Shown: piece by piece, positions 43,498 to 55,860 of the stretch | Layout: each line of letters opens with the position of its first letter | Numbering within the stretch: position 1 is the stretch's first letter | Source: Neopestalotiopsis rosae | Lineage: Eukaryota; Ascomycota; Sordariomycetes; Amphisphaeriales; Sporocadaceae | NCBI GenBank assembly: GCA_023078685.1 | Contig: JALGAS010000006.1 | Span: forward strand, 1,860,001 to 1,924,000 | DNA length: 64,000 nucleotides | Direction of reading: 5' to 3' | Notes under the pieces: generated by a model | Databases searched by the model: none | What the model saw: the letters and a program-made list of their open reading frames with translations, nothing else | Told to the model about the DNA's origin: nothing | Program-made: the position numbers and the translations under genes

Positions 43498-46400
43498 ATG
43501 AGCTCTGCGCGTGAATCAACCTCGCGACTCCGCCAAACGCTCAATCCGCTGCGGACAACGTCGCTGAGCGGATTCCAGGGCCAACTGACTACGCCGCACT
43601 CGGCCATTTCGGTATCATCGCCTTACGCCTATTCCGCGGCACAAACACCGTCAAGTTCGATACAGCCGTACAATCCGCAGCAATGGGCTCCTTCTCCCGC
43701 TGTCGAGCGGACACATCAGTTTCCCGCCCAACAAGCGTCTCATGAGCCTTCACAGTGTAAGTCGCCAATGTCTGAATATAGTCGACCCTAATGGCAGTCA
43801 ACTCATATAATCAATTATAGCCTCACCGCTCCCTCCTCCACCGTATTCACCGCCACGCAGCCAACAACCGGCTGGTGAGGCATTTGAGACGCCACCTCCA
43901 AACTCATCAGCCGTTCGTTTACAATCAACACCTGTACATAGACCATCGCCGGAGCCTCAGCGTCCACAGAACTTTCCTCCACCTCCTGGTACTTCAGGGC
44001 GTGGACCTTCGCGCGAGAGGCGATTCGGCTTCCCGTCCTTGACCAGGAGAAGGGACAGAGATGCAGGCGAAGCTAGCAGTCCACCAGATGCTCATCCAGT
44101 GACTCCCATATCAAGGCCGCAGCCATTGTCGATTCAGACGATACAGCTACCCGAAAGGATAGAGCCCATGCAGTCATCTGCGCCTCCGAATGCCAGAAGA
44201 GCCGCTTCGGCAAGTGCGATTGAGACGCCCACCTCTGCTCGATCACGTTCCTCATCTCAATCACGATGGGCTCCCGGAATGCCACTACCACCGCCTCCTC
44301 CCCCAGGGCCGCCTCCATCAAATTCCAGGTCACAAAGTCTGAACAGAACTATTGATCCGAATCCAGTCCTTTCTCCCCCAACAAGGAGACCGCCTCCCGG
44401 TGGTGTGGCAGCTCTTGGACCAGTTCCTCCAACACCTGCGGATTGGGTGGACGATGCTCCGCAACAAGCGAATCGAGCAGCACAGGCTGGTCTGAGTGTA
44501 GACACATCTAGCTCGTCCAGCACAGCCTCGCAACCCAACGCTCCCGAGTCCGCCACGCCTGGATCAAGTCCGTCCGGTGGAAACCTCGCGAGGGCCGGCG
44601 CCGTTCGGGGTGAAAAATCCCTTCGTGAGAGACGCAACGAAAGTCGGACCCGACACACTCGGGGTGAATCCTCGAGTTCCAATATCCCACCCTTGACAGA
44701 TATCCTCGTGCCCCAAGGAGCGGCCAATTTGTCGCAAAAGTTCTCTGTGAATAAAGGAACGCCACGGAGCGGAGGAAGATCTGCACACGATACGCCATGG
44801 TCCGGCGACCTCAATAGTGATTCGAGGAATTCAACTCCTCGCGTCGAGAGTGCTGGCCTGCAACATCCCGAAACTCCGACACCGCCTTTCTCGCCTCGGC
44901 CACAAAAGGCTTATTCAGGGCTTGAAAATGCACAAGCAATTGCACCCAAAGCCTTGCCAACCCCTCCGCCTCAAAGTCGATCAGCATCAAGCGCAAGCGT
45001 GACACGGCCAGACATGAACAGTTCTATCAGTAGTCTAAACATTGGCCCAGTTCCGTCTACGCCAATGACTAAACAGACTGTGATTAGTCAGACAGCCGAC
45101 CAATTCTGCAAAGGCACGATTGAGCGCTTCCGAAATTTTGCTGAAAAGGAATCTGCAGCAGCTTCAGACGCTGATCGCGTCAAGCTATTTGCCGATTTTA
45201 TAGTAAATGAATCTCGTCTGCGCAGAGAGCGGTACAATTCCGCCATTGGCGCCATGGGTTCAGAGATCTTTGATCTGACCCGAGACCTTTTTCGGCCAAT
45301 GAAAGTGAGACGCGACTCTGACAGCTCCCAAGCGAGCGAATGGACGCCTCAGGTCTCAGCGACGCTCCCTCGGAGCTCGACTGGCTCATTGTTTGGAAAA
45401 GAGCCGGCCAGCCAGCCAAGTTCAGCGCCGACCTCTGCGGGAGTACCAATATCACCTTCTGGACCACCTCCAAACGTGAATTGGAGCTCTGGGTACAAAC
45501 CGGCTTTGTCGCCCATCCTGAGCATGAGCGTCAGTGATGCATTTGATGAAGCTGATTCCCGGGGCCGCCCATCAAGCAGGTGGTGGGAGGCTGATTCGAA
45601 TGGCGAGGCCTCAAATAAAATGGAGAGATCAAAACGAGAATCGAAGTACATGGGCGTTCCCAAAGAGGCACGAGAAGCTCTTCAGTGGCGCGACCCACCC
45701 AATAGCGCAGACGCCTTTGCAAGTTCAAGTAAAGAATACGGCCCGGATGAGTATCCGGCAGAGAAGGTTGGGTGGCACGATGGCGAAGCGTCGGGTACGC
45801 CTCAGAACTTTCGGCGGTCGCTGCTATCGCTCCCGGCCTCGACTCCAAACACTCCTAGCCCTTCACTCGTGGATGTATCGCGTCTGGTGACTCTACCACC
45901 GCCATATCCACGTCATCATCCAGCCGTGAACAACAATCACCCAGAACTTACTGAGATCCGCACGATTGTCCGGACCCTGTCGGACATGAAGGAGTTGGAA
46001 GAGACGAAGGAACGTTTCTACAAAGAGAGTAAGAGAATGAGAACCGAAGCAGCCGAGTCAATTCAGGGAACTCGACAGACTCTGAGAATGAATCTACGCC
46101 GCGAAGTCAGTTCCGGAAGCATGTCGTATGCTGACGCCGCTGCCATTGAGGCAGATGCCGCCGAGGTTGAAAAGTCGCAATCCAAAGAACTGGAGAAGAA
46201 GGATTTTGATCGGTTCCAGAGTGCTGTAGTCATGCCCCTGAATGAGATGCTCACCGGCCGGATTGGACAGGCGACTTCGCTTTTTGATGAGCTGAGATCA
46301 AGACTATTTGTCGACACACATACCAGCGATCCGAATCTTCCCCAGGAAGAAGGCGATGAACAGCCAGAGCTCTTGGAGAAATTGACCCTTCTCAAATGGA

Positions 46401-47134
46401 TTTTTGAGGCCCGCGAGATGCTCCACAGGGCGATTTTCGATCTTCTCAGCGAACGGAATGATCGTTACAAGGAAATGGCCCTGATTCCTTACCGACTATC
46501 GGGCAACGACGAGAAACTCCGCAATGCTGAGGCATTCTTTGCTGAAGATGGCGAGAAGCGTCGTATCGCCTTTGCCAAAGAAGTCATACAACGCACTGTT
46601 GAATTCCGCAGCGTGGTGGAAGAAAACGTGGAGCGCGGCGTAGACATGCAACTGAATGCTTTCTGGGATATTGCGCCTCTGCTGAAGAGTCTGTTGGAAA
46701 AAGTTCCCACGAGCCTGAAGGACTTCCGCATTCAGATTCCGGCTCATGAATACGAGGAGAATCCGGACTATCACCAACATCCGATGCAATATTTGTATTC
46801 GTTGGTGATGCACACCGAGAAAAGCACTTACCAGTTCATCGAGAGTCAGACAAATCTTTTATGTCTTCTACACGAAGTCAAGGAAGCAGTAATGGGTGCC
46901 AAGGCCAAGCTCAGTGAGGCTGAGGGGCGCGATGGGCACGTTATCGAGGAGGAGAAGAACAATGAGCAAGTATATTTATCCGACGACCTCAAGGAAAAGG
47001 TCCGAGTGGTCCAGAGCCAGTGGACCGAGGCATTGGGAGAGGGGATTCGCCTAGTCAAGGAACGGCTCGGGGAATGGTTGCTGAGTACGGGCGGTTGGGA
47101 CGAGTCGCTGGAGGAACTCAGCATTTCTGGCTGA
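43498..47134 (+). CDS. Large proline-rich fungal protein with helical C-terminal domain, function unknown
   Basis: Exons 43498..43756 and 43821..47134 (64-bp intron) give 1190 residues. The first ~550 are low-complexity, rich in Pro/Ser/Thr/Arg, with SH3-ligand-like runs (PPLPPPPYSPP near residue 89 and MPLPPPPPPGPPPS near 250). Residues about 430-510 form a first helical block (QTADQFCKGTIERFRNFAEKE, DRVKLFADFIVNESRLRRERY, ending at DLFRPMK). From about 780 to the end there is a long helical domain: LTEIRTIVRTLSDMKELEETKERFYKES, KRMRTEAAESIQGTRQTLR, then a conserved-looking globular part with EMLHRAIFDLLSERNDRYKEM and DIAPLLKSLLEKVP. No catalytic motif and no membrane segment. The design suggests a cytoskeletal or signalling scaffold, but this is only inference from composition. 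Confidence 0.8.
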
Positions 47135-48944
47135 GGATAAGTTGGAGTCTTTGATGATGTGGTATTATTTTTGTGACCATACTTGTGTGATTTACTTTTT
47201 ATGTCGCTTGTGTGATACCCCTGCGAACTTTGCATGGTTTTATGATTCATATTGAGAATAGCTTAAGAAATATTTGGATTGGTCGGGATCCCTTTGTGCT
47301 CCTTGATCAATTTGCTGCGATGATTCTTGTTAATGATTATGATCATGCCATTGTTTGGTAATTCGACCTCAATTATCTGTTTTCACAGTGAACGTCTACC
47401 CCCATCATCTCCATGTAAACTTCAACTTCGACTTCTACAACGTGAATGCAGACAATGCTTTCCGCCTCGTGCACTCGTGATCATGGCCGTTCAACAGATT
47501 CGACTTGCAGATGACCAAATACCAGTGCACTTTGATAATCACAATGTGGCAGGCGGCCTTGCCATACCTTCAGTCATGATGCTAAGGCATCCCCCCCGTA
47601 TGGGTGCATCTAGATTTCTGACCAAGATAGGGTGCTCAGTGCAGCGGCTAGCCTGGATGGCGATTAAGTTTAATCGAGACACTTTCACAACACGCCAGCC
47701 ACAAGTGAGACTATAAGCCGCCAAGACGTCCTCGATATCTTGAACGAGGATTACAGCGCGGGATCAATACAAAATGCGGAGCCTCGAGACTCGAGGCTGG
47801 CTCCTATGCTGATGCTGTAAATAAGTTTCCTCGCTTGATATGGTCGAACATGGCTAGATAGCAGACACCTGGTGGATTTCACTCGTTGTCAGTGTCTTTG
47901 ATCGTGCCCTCAAATTTTCGGGCAGCACAGAAATTCTATAGACCTCTCAATCTTTGATGCGAAGCTTTGAAAGTGATGCTGGATCATGGTGACAACCCCC
48001 AGCCGAAGACACCCAAGGAGACCGGGTACATCCGATGGGACTTTGCGTATAGTCGAGAATCGGTCATCGGTGGCGTCAAGCGTGTTGTACAAGGAGACGA
48101 ATGTGCCGCCGTCTACCCAAGCCTCTTTTTCCCTCGAGGCTGGCCATCATTGACTGATATTTGGAAGCGATAGGCCAGGAGGGGGGGAAGAAAAGAAGAC
48201 ATGATGCCTGGACCCAGTGGCGCATTAAGGTTTCTGAAGGGCGGGCACACCGCGACATATCATTTGCAACTTTATCGTTTGCTGCCATGTTTCAGAGCTT
48301 GTGGGGGGTATGCATCCATGGCATCTTTGGTCGGTATCACGCGCCGTGACCGTGAGGAAACGAGCTGAGACCTACAGCCACCAGAGTTGTCCACTAGTTT
48401 GTCTGAGGCGTGCCCATTACCACGACTCAGCCAAGACATTCTTCTACCCAAGAAAAGGATGTGTAGGGGGGAATTGAAGATAGGACAAGATATTGGTGTT
48501 CTATTCCCCGCCTCATATTGTGCGATTGAGACCTCGATTCTTTGAAAAAGGAGAAAATTGGAACAAAGTCCTACTCTGTCGGGTTGTGCAATACCGCCCA
48601 GCGTGTGTATAACACGAATCCTTCCACAAATTCTTCGTATGCACTTTTCTTTGCACGACGCAGCGTATTGATCGCGTGCACACTCTCGTATTTTATCTTA
48701 TTGAAACAAGTCTCCAAAGTGACAAAGAGCACTTCTATCAGGTGACGGTATCGATACAAAGTCCGCCAGGAAATCTCACGATCGCCATTTGCGGAGAGGC
48801 CTATCTCAAAACACCTAATAGACACTCTCATCTCATTTTCGCGCCACTCCTTTTGGGGATCATCGTCTCTAGCACCCTTTCATTTCTTTCTATCGTTGTT
48901 GAGGAATCTTTGGGATTTTGATTCAAAGCCACAAGATAGATATA
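47135..48944. other. 1.8-kb intergenic region
   Basis: Contains the 3' flank of the proline-rich gene and the promoter of the sugar transporter. Frames of 60-130 codons here have no motif. A short G-run (gggggggg near 48181) is the only notable sequence. Confidence 0.4.
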
Positions 48945-50656
48945 ATGCCTTCTCTTCAGATTGACAAGTCCTCCATCCGGACGACTGAGCCGCCAAATCG
49001 CCCGTTGGACGATTGGCACCATCCGAGGAGCAGATCAGTACTCATTTCCCTCAAGGCATACCCAAAGATTGCTCTTTACTCCTTCCTCCTGAGTCTTTCC
49101 GCCTTGCTTGTGGGATATGATGTCGTGATACTGGGATCTGCCGTCGCTTTGCCGATATTTCAGTAAGTCTTGATTTATCCCATCAGATTCAAACACTTCG
49201 GTGCTAACTCGTGACTACAGGCGAGATTTCGGAGAACACCATGGAAACATATCCATAATACCATCAATGTGGCTGGCCCTCTGGAATGCCTCGACCTTTA
49301 TCGGGCAAATGTTTGGCGCCATCCTGGGCGGCTGGGTCCAGGACAAGAAGGGACGGCGAACGTCCCTGGTCGCGGGCAGCCTCGTCTCGGCCGCCGCCGT
49401 CGCGATATGCTACACGGCGTACCTGCCCGAGGACGTGGACGCCCGCCGCGGCATGTTCCTCGGGGGCAAAGTGGTCATGGGCGTCGCGCTGGGCATGCTC
49501 ATGGCGACGACGCAGACCGTCATTTCCGAGATCGCGCCCCCGGACCTGCGCGGCTCGGCCCTGGCCCTGCTCCCGACCAACATCCTGCTCGGCCAGTTCC
49601 TGGGCTCCGCGGCCGTCTTTGCTCTGTCCAACGACGGCACGCGCCGCTCGTACCTAGCCGCCCTGGCCACGCAGTGGCTCTTCTTCCTCGTCGTCCTCAT
49701 CGTCGCCATGGCCGCGCCCGAGAGCCCGTCGTACCTGGTGGCCGGGGGGCAGTACAGCCGGGCGCTGCGGTCCCTGGCGCGCCTGCACACGTCGCGCGTC
49801 GACCTGCCCGCCATGCTGGACCAGGTCCGCCACTTTGTCCTGCACGAGGAGCAGTTCTTCCACGACAAGAAGTACCTCGACAGCCTCGGCAGGCGGCACC
49901 GGCGGCAGACGGGGATCGTGCTGTTTGCGGGCATCATACCCCAGCTGTTTGGGCTGGGGTTCCTGTCGCAGTCTGGTTACTTCATGCAGACCATTGGCAT
50001 GCAGGCCACGCTGAGTCTGGCCGTCCTGGCTCTGGGCGTGATTCTGGGTCTGGTGGCCAATGTCATTGGTCTTTGGACCGTGAGCAAGGTCGGCAGACGA
50101 AAACTGATCCTGATTTCTTTGGTCGTCTCGGCCTTTTTGTGGTTTGGCATGGGTGTTGCCGGTTTCTGGTCTGGTACCGTGACCATGTGGTAAGTTGTGT
50201 TCGCTCTTTACCCTTAAGCGTCGGCGTCCTCATGTCAATGCTAACATTCGTCTTCTCCTTCGCAGGTACTCGGCAGGAACCTTCATGGCAATCGTGATTG
50301 TCAACGGTCTGGGCTCCTGGCCAGCTTCATATGCTGTCGCCGGTGAGGCGTCGTCACTTTTGCTCCGCGGAAAGACGCAGGGCCTGAACTGGTTTGCCAA
50401 CAGTTTCTTCTCTGGAATTGTGAGCGTCGCCCTTCCGTTTTTGTACAATCCGGATGCAGGAGCGCTCGGCGCAAGGACAGGATTTGTCTTCTTTGGCCTC
50501 TGTGTGGTCGGCGTCTTTGTGAGCTGGCTCATCATTCCAGAGATGAAAGGCCGAGACCACGCCGAGATTGAAAGAATGTTTGAGTTGCGCATTCCGACTC
50601 GGGCCTTTAGAAAATGGTCGGAAGCGGAGGATACACAGGAGCTCCGTCAAATTTGA
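48945..50656 (+). CDS. MFS sugar transporter (hexose/alpha-glucoside permease type)
   Basis: Exons 48945..49162, 49221..50189 and 50266..50656 give 525 residues with about 12 hydrophobic segments. Sugar-porter signatures are in place: helix 1 SALLVGYDVVILGSAVALP, loop 2-3 GGWVQDKKGRRTSLVAG, the PESPSYLVAGG sequence after helix 6, loop 8-9 SKVGRRKLILISL, and the PEMKGRDHAEIERMFE ending. The first helix and the VALPIFQRDFG join resemble fungal maltose/alpha-glucoside permeases more than high-affinity glucose carriers. It is a proton symporter of the plasma membrane and lies convergent to the GH3 glucosidase-like gene, a reasonable partner for uptake of released sugar. The middle exon is extremely G/C-rich in the third codon position, unlike the ends. 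Confidence 0.9.
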
Positions 50657-51462
50657 ATTTAGTCGCGGTTCGGTACACACAAGGGCTCGCGCTTTTTCGT
50701 CACTAGGATATCATGATCAAGATTGATTTCTTTTCTTCAAGTACTATTATTTCATAGGCTCTATGGTCAGTATATACCTAGCTTATCTCGCACAATACCG
50801 TCGAGTCTCAATTTTCCTCGTGATTTATACCTGACCCTCATCTTTCATCCACGTCATATGCATTTTTCAGACATAAAATTGGAAGATTCGTGTGCATGAG
50901 TATTGATTGCATATACGTTCATAACGCTCCCGGAAATTTGCCAAAAGATAGGAGAGGAAATTCAGACAAATCGAAACGTCGAAAAGGGTGTTTCCCGTTT
51001 TCAAGGCTTGATTTTGGCGTTTGTGCCGGTTTCAAAAGTCGTCGTATAACACCGAATTGACTCGTCAACGCCTAAAGAGATCTATCAAAGGAGACAGTGT
51101 GATTGGGGAACGGGAAGAAGACCGCATTTCAGGTAGGTCAAATAGTGATCTAAATCCTGTCCCGCTCTTTATCACGTCGTATCATCAAGAGGCATCGACA
51201 CTCTGTGCAATGCTTGTGTAGCATCGTATTGATAAAGTTTGGTGAAAGCCCCCACGCCAAGCAACTGGCGTGCGATGTCGCGATTTTGAGCGCATTTGTT
51301 CGACATGATACTTTTCAGAGATGCATTTAGTGAACTGGCAGTTGGAATACAAGTACTAGATTGTAGCAATTGAATATTTCTATATCGTGTGCAGGCAGTC
51401 ATACAAAGAGCCTATATATAAGAAAATTTGATAATTATATACATGGAAGTAGAAAAGGTTAT
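50657..51462. other. Convergent 3' flanks
   Basis: 806 bp between the stops of the sugar transporter and the GH3 gene. A/T-rich pieces (51400-51455) suit 3' UTRs; no gene seen. Confidence 0.4.
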
Positions 51463-53985
51463 CTACGAGGCGGTAATGGTGATGGTGGCATTGCCCTTGA
51501 TGTCCTCGACGGAGGCACCGATGGACAGGGTGTAGTCGCCAGAGGCAATGGCCCAGTTCTGGGCAATGTTGTCCCAGTGGCTGACGTCGCGGCGGCGCAC
51601 GCTAATGGTCACGTCGGCGGACTGGCCGGCGGGGATGTTGACCTTTTCGAAGCCGCGGAGGATGCGCGGCGGCTGGGCGGCCTCGGCGGGGAAGCTAATG
51701 TACAGCTGGGCCACCTCGGCGCCGTCGACGTCGCCCGTGTTGGTGATGGTGGTCGAGACGGAGATGACCTCGTCGAAGCTGCCCTCGGGTCCGCCGAGAG
51801 TGATGGGACCGGTAGGGTACTTGGAGGCGAGCGCGGTGGCGTTGGTGACGGTAGCGGAGACCTCGCCGTACTCAAAGGTGGTGTAGCTGAGACCGAAGCC
51901 AAAGGGGTAGCGAACCTCAATGTCCTTCTGCTGGAAGTAGCGGTAATCAATGTAGACGCCCTCAGTGTAGTTGCACTGCTTGGTCTCGCAGGTGGGAGTT
52001 GGGTAGTCGGACGCGTTCTTGGCAATGGTGTGCGTCAGTCTGCCGCTGGGGTTGACATCGCCAAAGAGGACGTCGGCAATGGCACGACCACTCTCTTGTC
52101 CCAGAAGTCCAGAGTAGAGGACGGCACGGACGTTCTCGTTCTCGATCCAGGCATCCAAGACACGAGGGCCGGCAAAGTTGCCAACGACAATGGTGTTGTT
52201 GCAGTTCTCGGCTACCGAGGTGACCAGGTTGTCTTGGTCAACGTTGGACATCTCCGAGCGATCGGCACCTTCACCAGACCAGGAGTTGATGAAGACGAGA
52301 CAGACGTCGGCGTTCTGAGAGTAGGCGTCGATGCTGGGAGTAGCACCAGTGCCGCCGCCGAAACCACCGCCGGGTCCACCAGGTCCTTGACGAGCGATGA
52401 TGGAGTTGTTGGCGTTGCCGCCGCCGGGGCCACCACCGCCGCCACCAGGACCGCCACCACCGGGGAATCCGCTAAAGTCGCTGGGAGTGTAGGTGTTGTT
52501 CAGCACCCACCAGATCATGCCACCCTCATCAGCAATGCGGGTGTTCAGGACCTCGAAGGGGGTGATGAGGTACGAGAAGGATGCGTCACCAGAGCCGCAA
52601 GCGGTGGCGAGATGTCCCTGGTAGATATCGCTGGGCGTACCACCGACAGAGAAACCCTGGTTGGGACCAGCCATGCAAGGACCGGCGTGGGCACCAAAGA
52701 GGGCAACGGTGGCTGGCTTGTTGAGAGGCAGACCTCCGCCAGTAGACTTGTCGTTCTTGAGCAGGATAAGAGCCTCATCGCCGACCGCTCTAATGACTTG
52801 CGAGTGGTTGGCGCGAACACCACGGTCGATCATGGAGCTGCCAGCCTCTGGCTGAAGTCCATCGTCGAGACCAACAAAGTAGTAGCCGATGATGTTACGG
52901 ATGGCCATGTCATCCAGACGGTCCTGGGTGAGGTCGCCGTCCTGGAGACCCTTGAGGATGGTGACGGCGTTCCACAGACCGGCGGAGCCGCGGTCCAGTC
53001 CACCGTTGGCGGATCCAAAGGCAGTGTGCTGAGAGTTCACATCAGGCATGACCAAGCCGGGGAAACCAGCGTTGGTCTTCAAGTAGCCGTTCAGACCCTT
53101 GTCGCTCTCGCACGAGAAACTGTCGTTGACCTTGTTCATACCGCACATGACACCCATGAGACCGTTGTAGACGGCGTCGGCAAAGGGCCAGACGTAGACT
53201 TCGCTCATGGTCTTATCGTTGGCATTGGCAGAGTATCCTCCGTTCATGCGGTTGGTCTCTTGCTCGTTGAGAATGTAGTGGCGACCGACACCGATGACAC
53301 CGGCAGAGTTGATACCGGCAGTGGCGGCACCGAACATGATTCCGGACAGGTAAGGGTCGGGAGAGAATCCTTCGGGCGATCTTCCACCCAGGGGGTCACG
53401 ACCCAGAGGGCTGGCAACAGGACCCATGATCAGGTTGTAGCCGGAACCGTAGAATTCCTCACCAAGAGCCTTGGAGTGCAATTGGTACAGGGTCTTGTTC
53501 CAGGTCATTGTTGCCGCGTTGGGCTCGGCGAAACCGGAGACACTGGAGAGAAGTAGTTAGTATCCATTATCTTGATACATCATCATATTGGGTTGCTATG
53601 GAACATGGGTAGAACATTTGCTTACAAGAAGTTCTGGTTGATACCAGCAACACCATCCTTGCTCACGAGACCGGGCCAGGTGACATTGGCAGAAGTGACG
53701 CCTTGTCCTGTAATGACCTTGACCTTCTGAGCGTTGGTCATTTGGTCGACCATGGCCTTTGCCTTGTTGAAGGCATCAGTGGCCATTCCGAGTTGCACTA
53801 ATCATCGAGTTAGGATACAAAAGGGAGCCAGGGTGATCGAATTACTTACCAGTACCATCTCCAAGGATTGGGGCGTGCGAGTCCGCGGCGGTGGCAGTGC
53901 CATTGCTTGGGGCAGAGGAGTTGGTGACTGCCAAGCTGCCGGCGATGCTCGAGAGCGCTGCGAGAGCGCGGAAGCTGGCCTTCAT
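51463..53985 (-). CDS. Secreted glycoside hydrolase family 3 (beta-glucosidase-like)
   Basis: Exons 53985..53850, 53797..53626 and 53542..51463 give 795 residues. The signal peptide is residues 1-19 (ending AGSLA). The GH3 N-terminal barrel has NLIMGPVASPLGRDPLGGR, the Lys-His-replacement region VIGVGRHYILNEQET, and the nucleophile segment GLVMPDVNSQHT with Asp270, where most fungal beta-glucosidases have SDW. The alpha/beta sandwich domain carries VCLVFINSWSGEGADRSEM, with the likely acid/base Glu near 527, and the FnIII-like C-terminal domain contains YPFGFGLSYTTFEYG. Between about residues 463 and 502 there is an unusual Gly/Pro-rich insert (GGGGPGGGGGGPGGG and GPGGPGGGFGGG). Likely hydrolyses beta-linked oligosaccharides outside the cell. 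Confidence 0.92.
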
Positions 53986-55860
53986 CGTGAACGAGCGTGC
54001 TGTAGATTAGTAGGTGCGGACAATCGGCCGGTGAGGGACATTTTCGATTAGATGCGAGGGTGTCTTGGATTCATATACTCTGCGAGGGTCGCAATAATTC
54101 TACGAGAATATTGCCCGACTTACCATTAACATGCAACCGAAATCAAAAAAGTCGTCGTAGACTCATAGGGCAATTTTGGCCCCGCAGAGTCGTGACCGGG
54201 ATTTCCATCATTTGTTGGAGGATACCGTCCTGTCTGGATGTGTTCTCCGAGTATCTGGATCGTACGCGATGGTACTCAGTATTAAAAATTTAATATACAG
54301 AGTTGCGGGTTCGGCAGACGTTCCAGATATCGGAGATATTGCCCGAAACGCCAAGGCGACCCTCACGGTAGTTATCGTGCAAAATGAGACGCTACTAACT
54401 GAGAAGGTCACTAGGCGTCGATCCCACCGATGCCACTGCAGCCACATGTGAAGTGGGAATTGCAACAGCCAGGGCAGCCAGGGCAGCCCAATCTCAAAAA
54501 TTCCAGACCGATAGCAATAAAATCTTGGTCGTATTATAGCCGTGCCAAGTAATGCTATAGCTGAGGCGTCCAATCCAACGGGCCCGGCTTTTCCAGCGGA
54601 TAGTGGGGGTCAACTACAACCGCTGAAGCTCCTGCCCTATAGAGGCGAACAATCGCCATCTGGGCATTGATCGCCAACAGCAAGAGGTTCAAAAGGTTGC
54701 CGGGACGCGTAATTCTTCTTGAATCTCGTAGCATCGGCATCTTCTTTGTCATCTTTCGACGTGACTTGTAATCGTTGAGCAACTGCTTTTCTTGGCGCTG
54801 GTACCTGCCAAGACCGCCTAGTTTGCAGATGAAGGGTCTCATCCTGGTCACCACGTGCAGCAACGAGATCTCAGTTGCAGCACAAGGGGTTTTCTCGCCT
54901 GGAATGAGTATTGAGGATCAGTAACATTGACTTTCTCATTGTCGAGAGCGGTATTTGCGTCCAGCCAGTCACAGAAAGCAGCCCACAATAACATCATCCA
55001 ACTGACCAGTAGCTGACGACTTCTCGCAATAGAGTCGCGACCGATATCAGTGTGACAAGCATCCGTCGGTTAGCGACGCGAAAATACGACCGAAAAGTCG
55101 CCACGACCAACAAGAAATGAGAGGAAATAAAATTTGAAAATCTACCGGAAGCGAGACTCCGCTGCAGTCGATTCTCCGCTCATAGATAGAGGAATGCCAA
55201 GGCCGCGTCAGTCCTTCCCTGTGAGAGCAAGAAAGGTATCAGATGAACCTCGAATTGGATCATGTAGACGCCGCGCACATGTTTCCGATTGGTCATAGAA
55301 CTCTGTAGGCCCGGGTTATCTCGTAAATCTCAAGATATCGCGATAGATACGAATCCAGTGTATGATCGAAGTCAGTCATCGAAGCTCACGTGTTCATCTT
55401 TTGATCGTAGCAGGGGCGAATATTGTAGTCTATGATACTCGGTGAGGAGAACCAGGAAGCCGTATGGTACCAGAAGTCACACGGACGTTGATCTTGTGAA
55501 CGACTGGATCGAACGGGCCAGAGGGATGCGGTCTCCGAATCAAAGAAGGCGCAAGCCTTTGGCTTAGGCTTTGAAAGTCGTTTGCTTCTATTGTTCCTCG
55601 AGGTCAAGATGTCAATAAGGCATCAACCTAAGCATAACACTTTTCAAGATGAGCGTCGTGGCATTCATAGCGCGTCAACTTTGGGTTTTGTGTCACTGGT
55701 TACGGAATATAATTAGTTTTTAACATGGCTAGACTAAACCTGGGGTTTTTTTTTTTAGGTTTCTTGAGACTTGTGTGTATGTTGGCGAATGACTGTGTCG
55801 CCCAACTGAAACTATAGATACGCTGATAAAGAAGGCCTCATCAATTTATACTGCAATCGT
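53986..55860. other. 1.9-kb intergenic region
   Basis: The left end is the promoter of the GH3 gene. Leftward frames at 54208-54573 and 54555-54863 overlap by a few codons and could be a small orphan gene, but show no motif. A 12-base T-run lies near 55746-55757. Nothing else was recognised. Confidence 0.4.

Noticed and set aside
49269..50297. 342-codon frame overlapping the sugar transporter in another phase
   Set aside because: Arg/Pro/His-rich shadow of a very G/C-rich exon; the transporter frame carries the membrane helices and motifs.
51370..53556. 728-codon rightward frame opposite the GH3 gene
   Set aside because: Antisense shadow: the GH3 protein on the other strand has full family motifs, while this frame is Val/Gly/Asp-biased.
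55740..55760. T-run as a Pol III terminator
   Set aside because: No A or B box or tRNA-like fold upstream; simple homopolymer.
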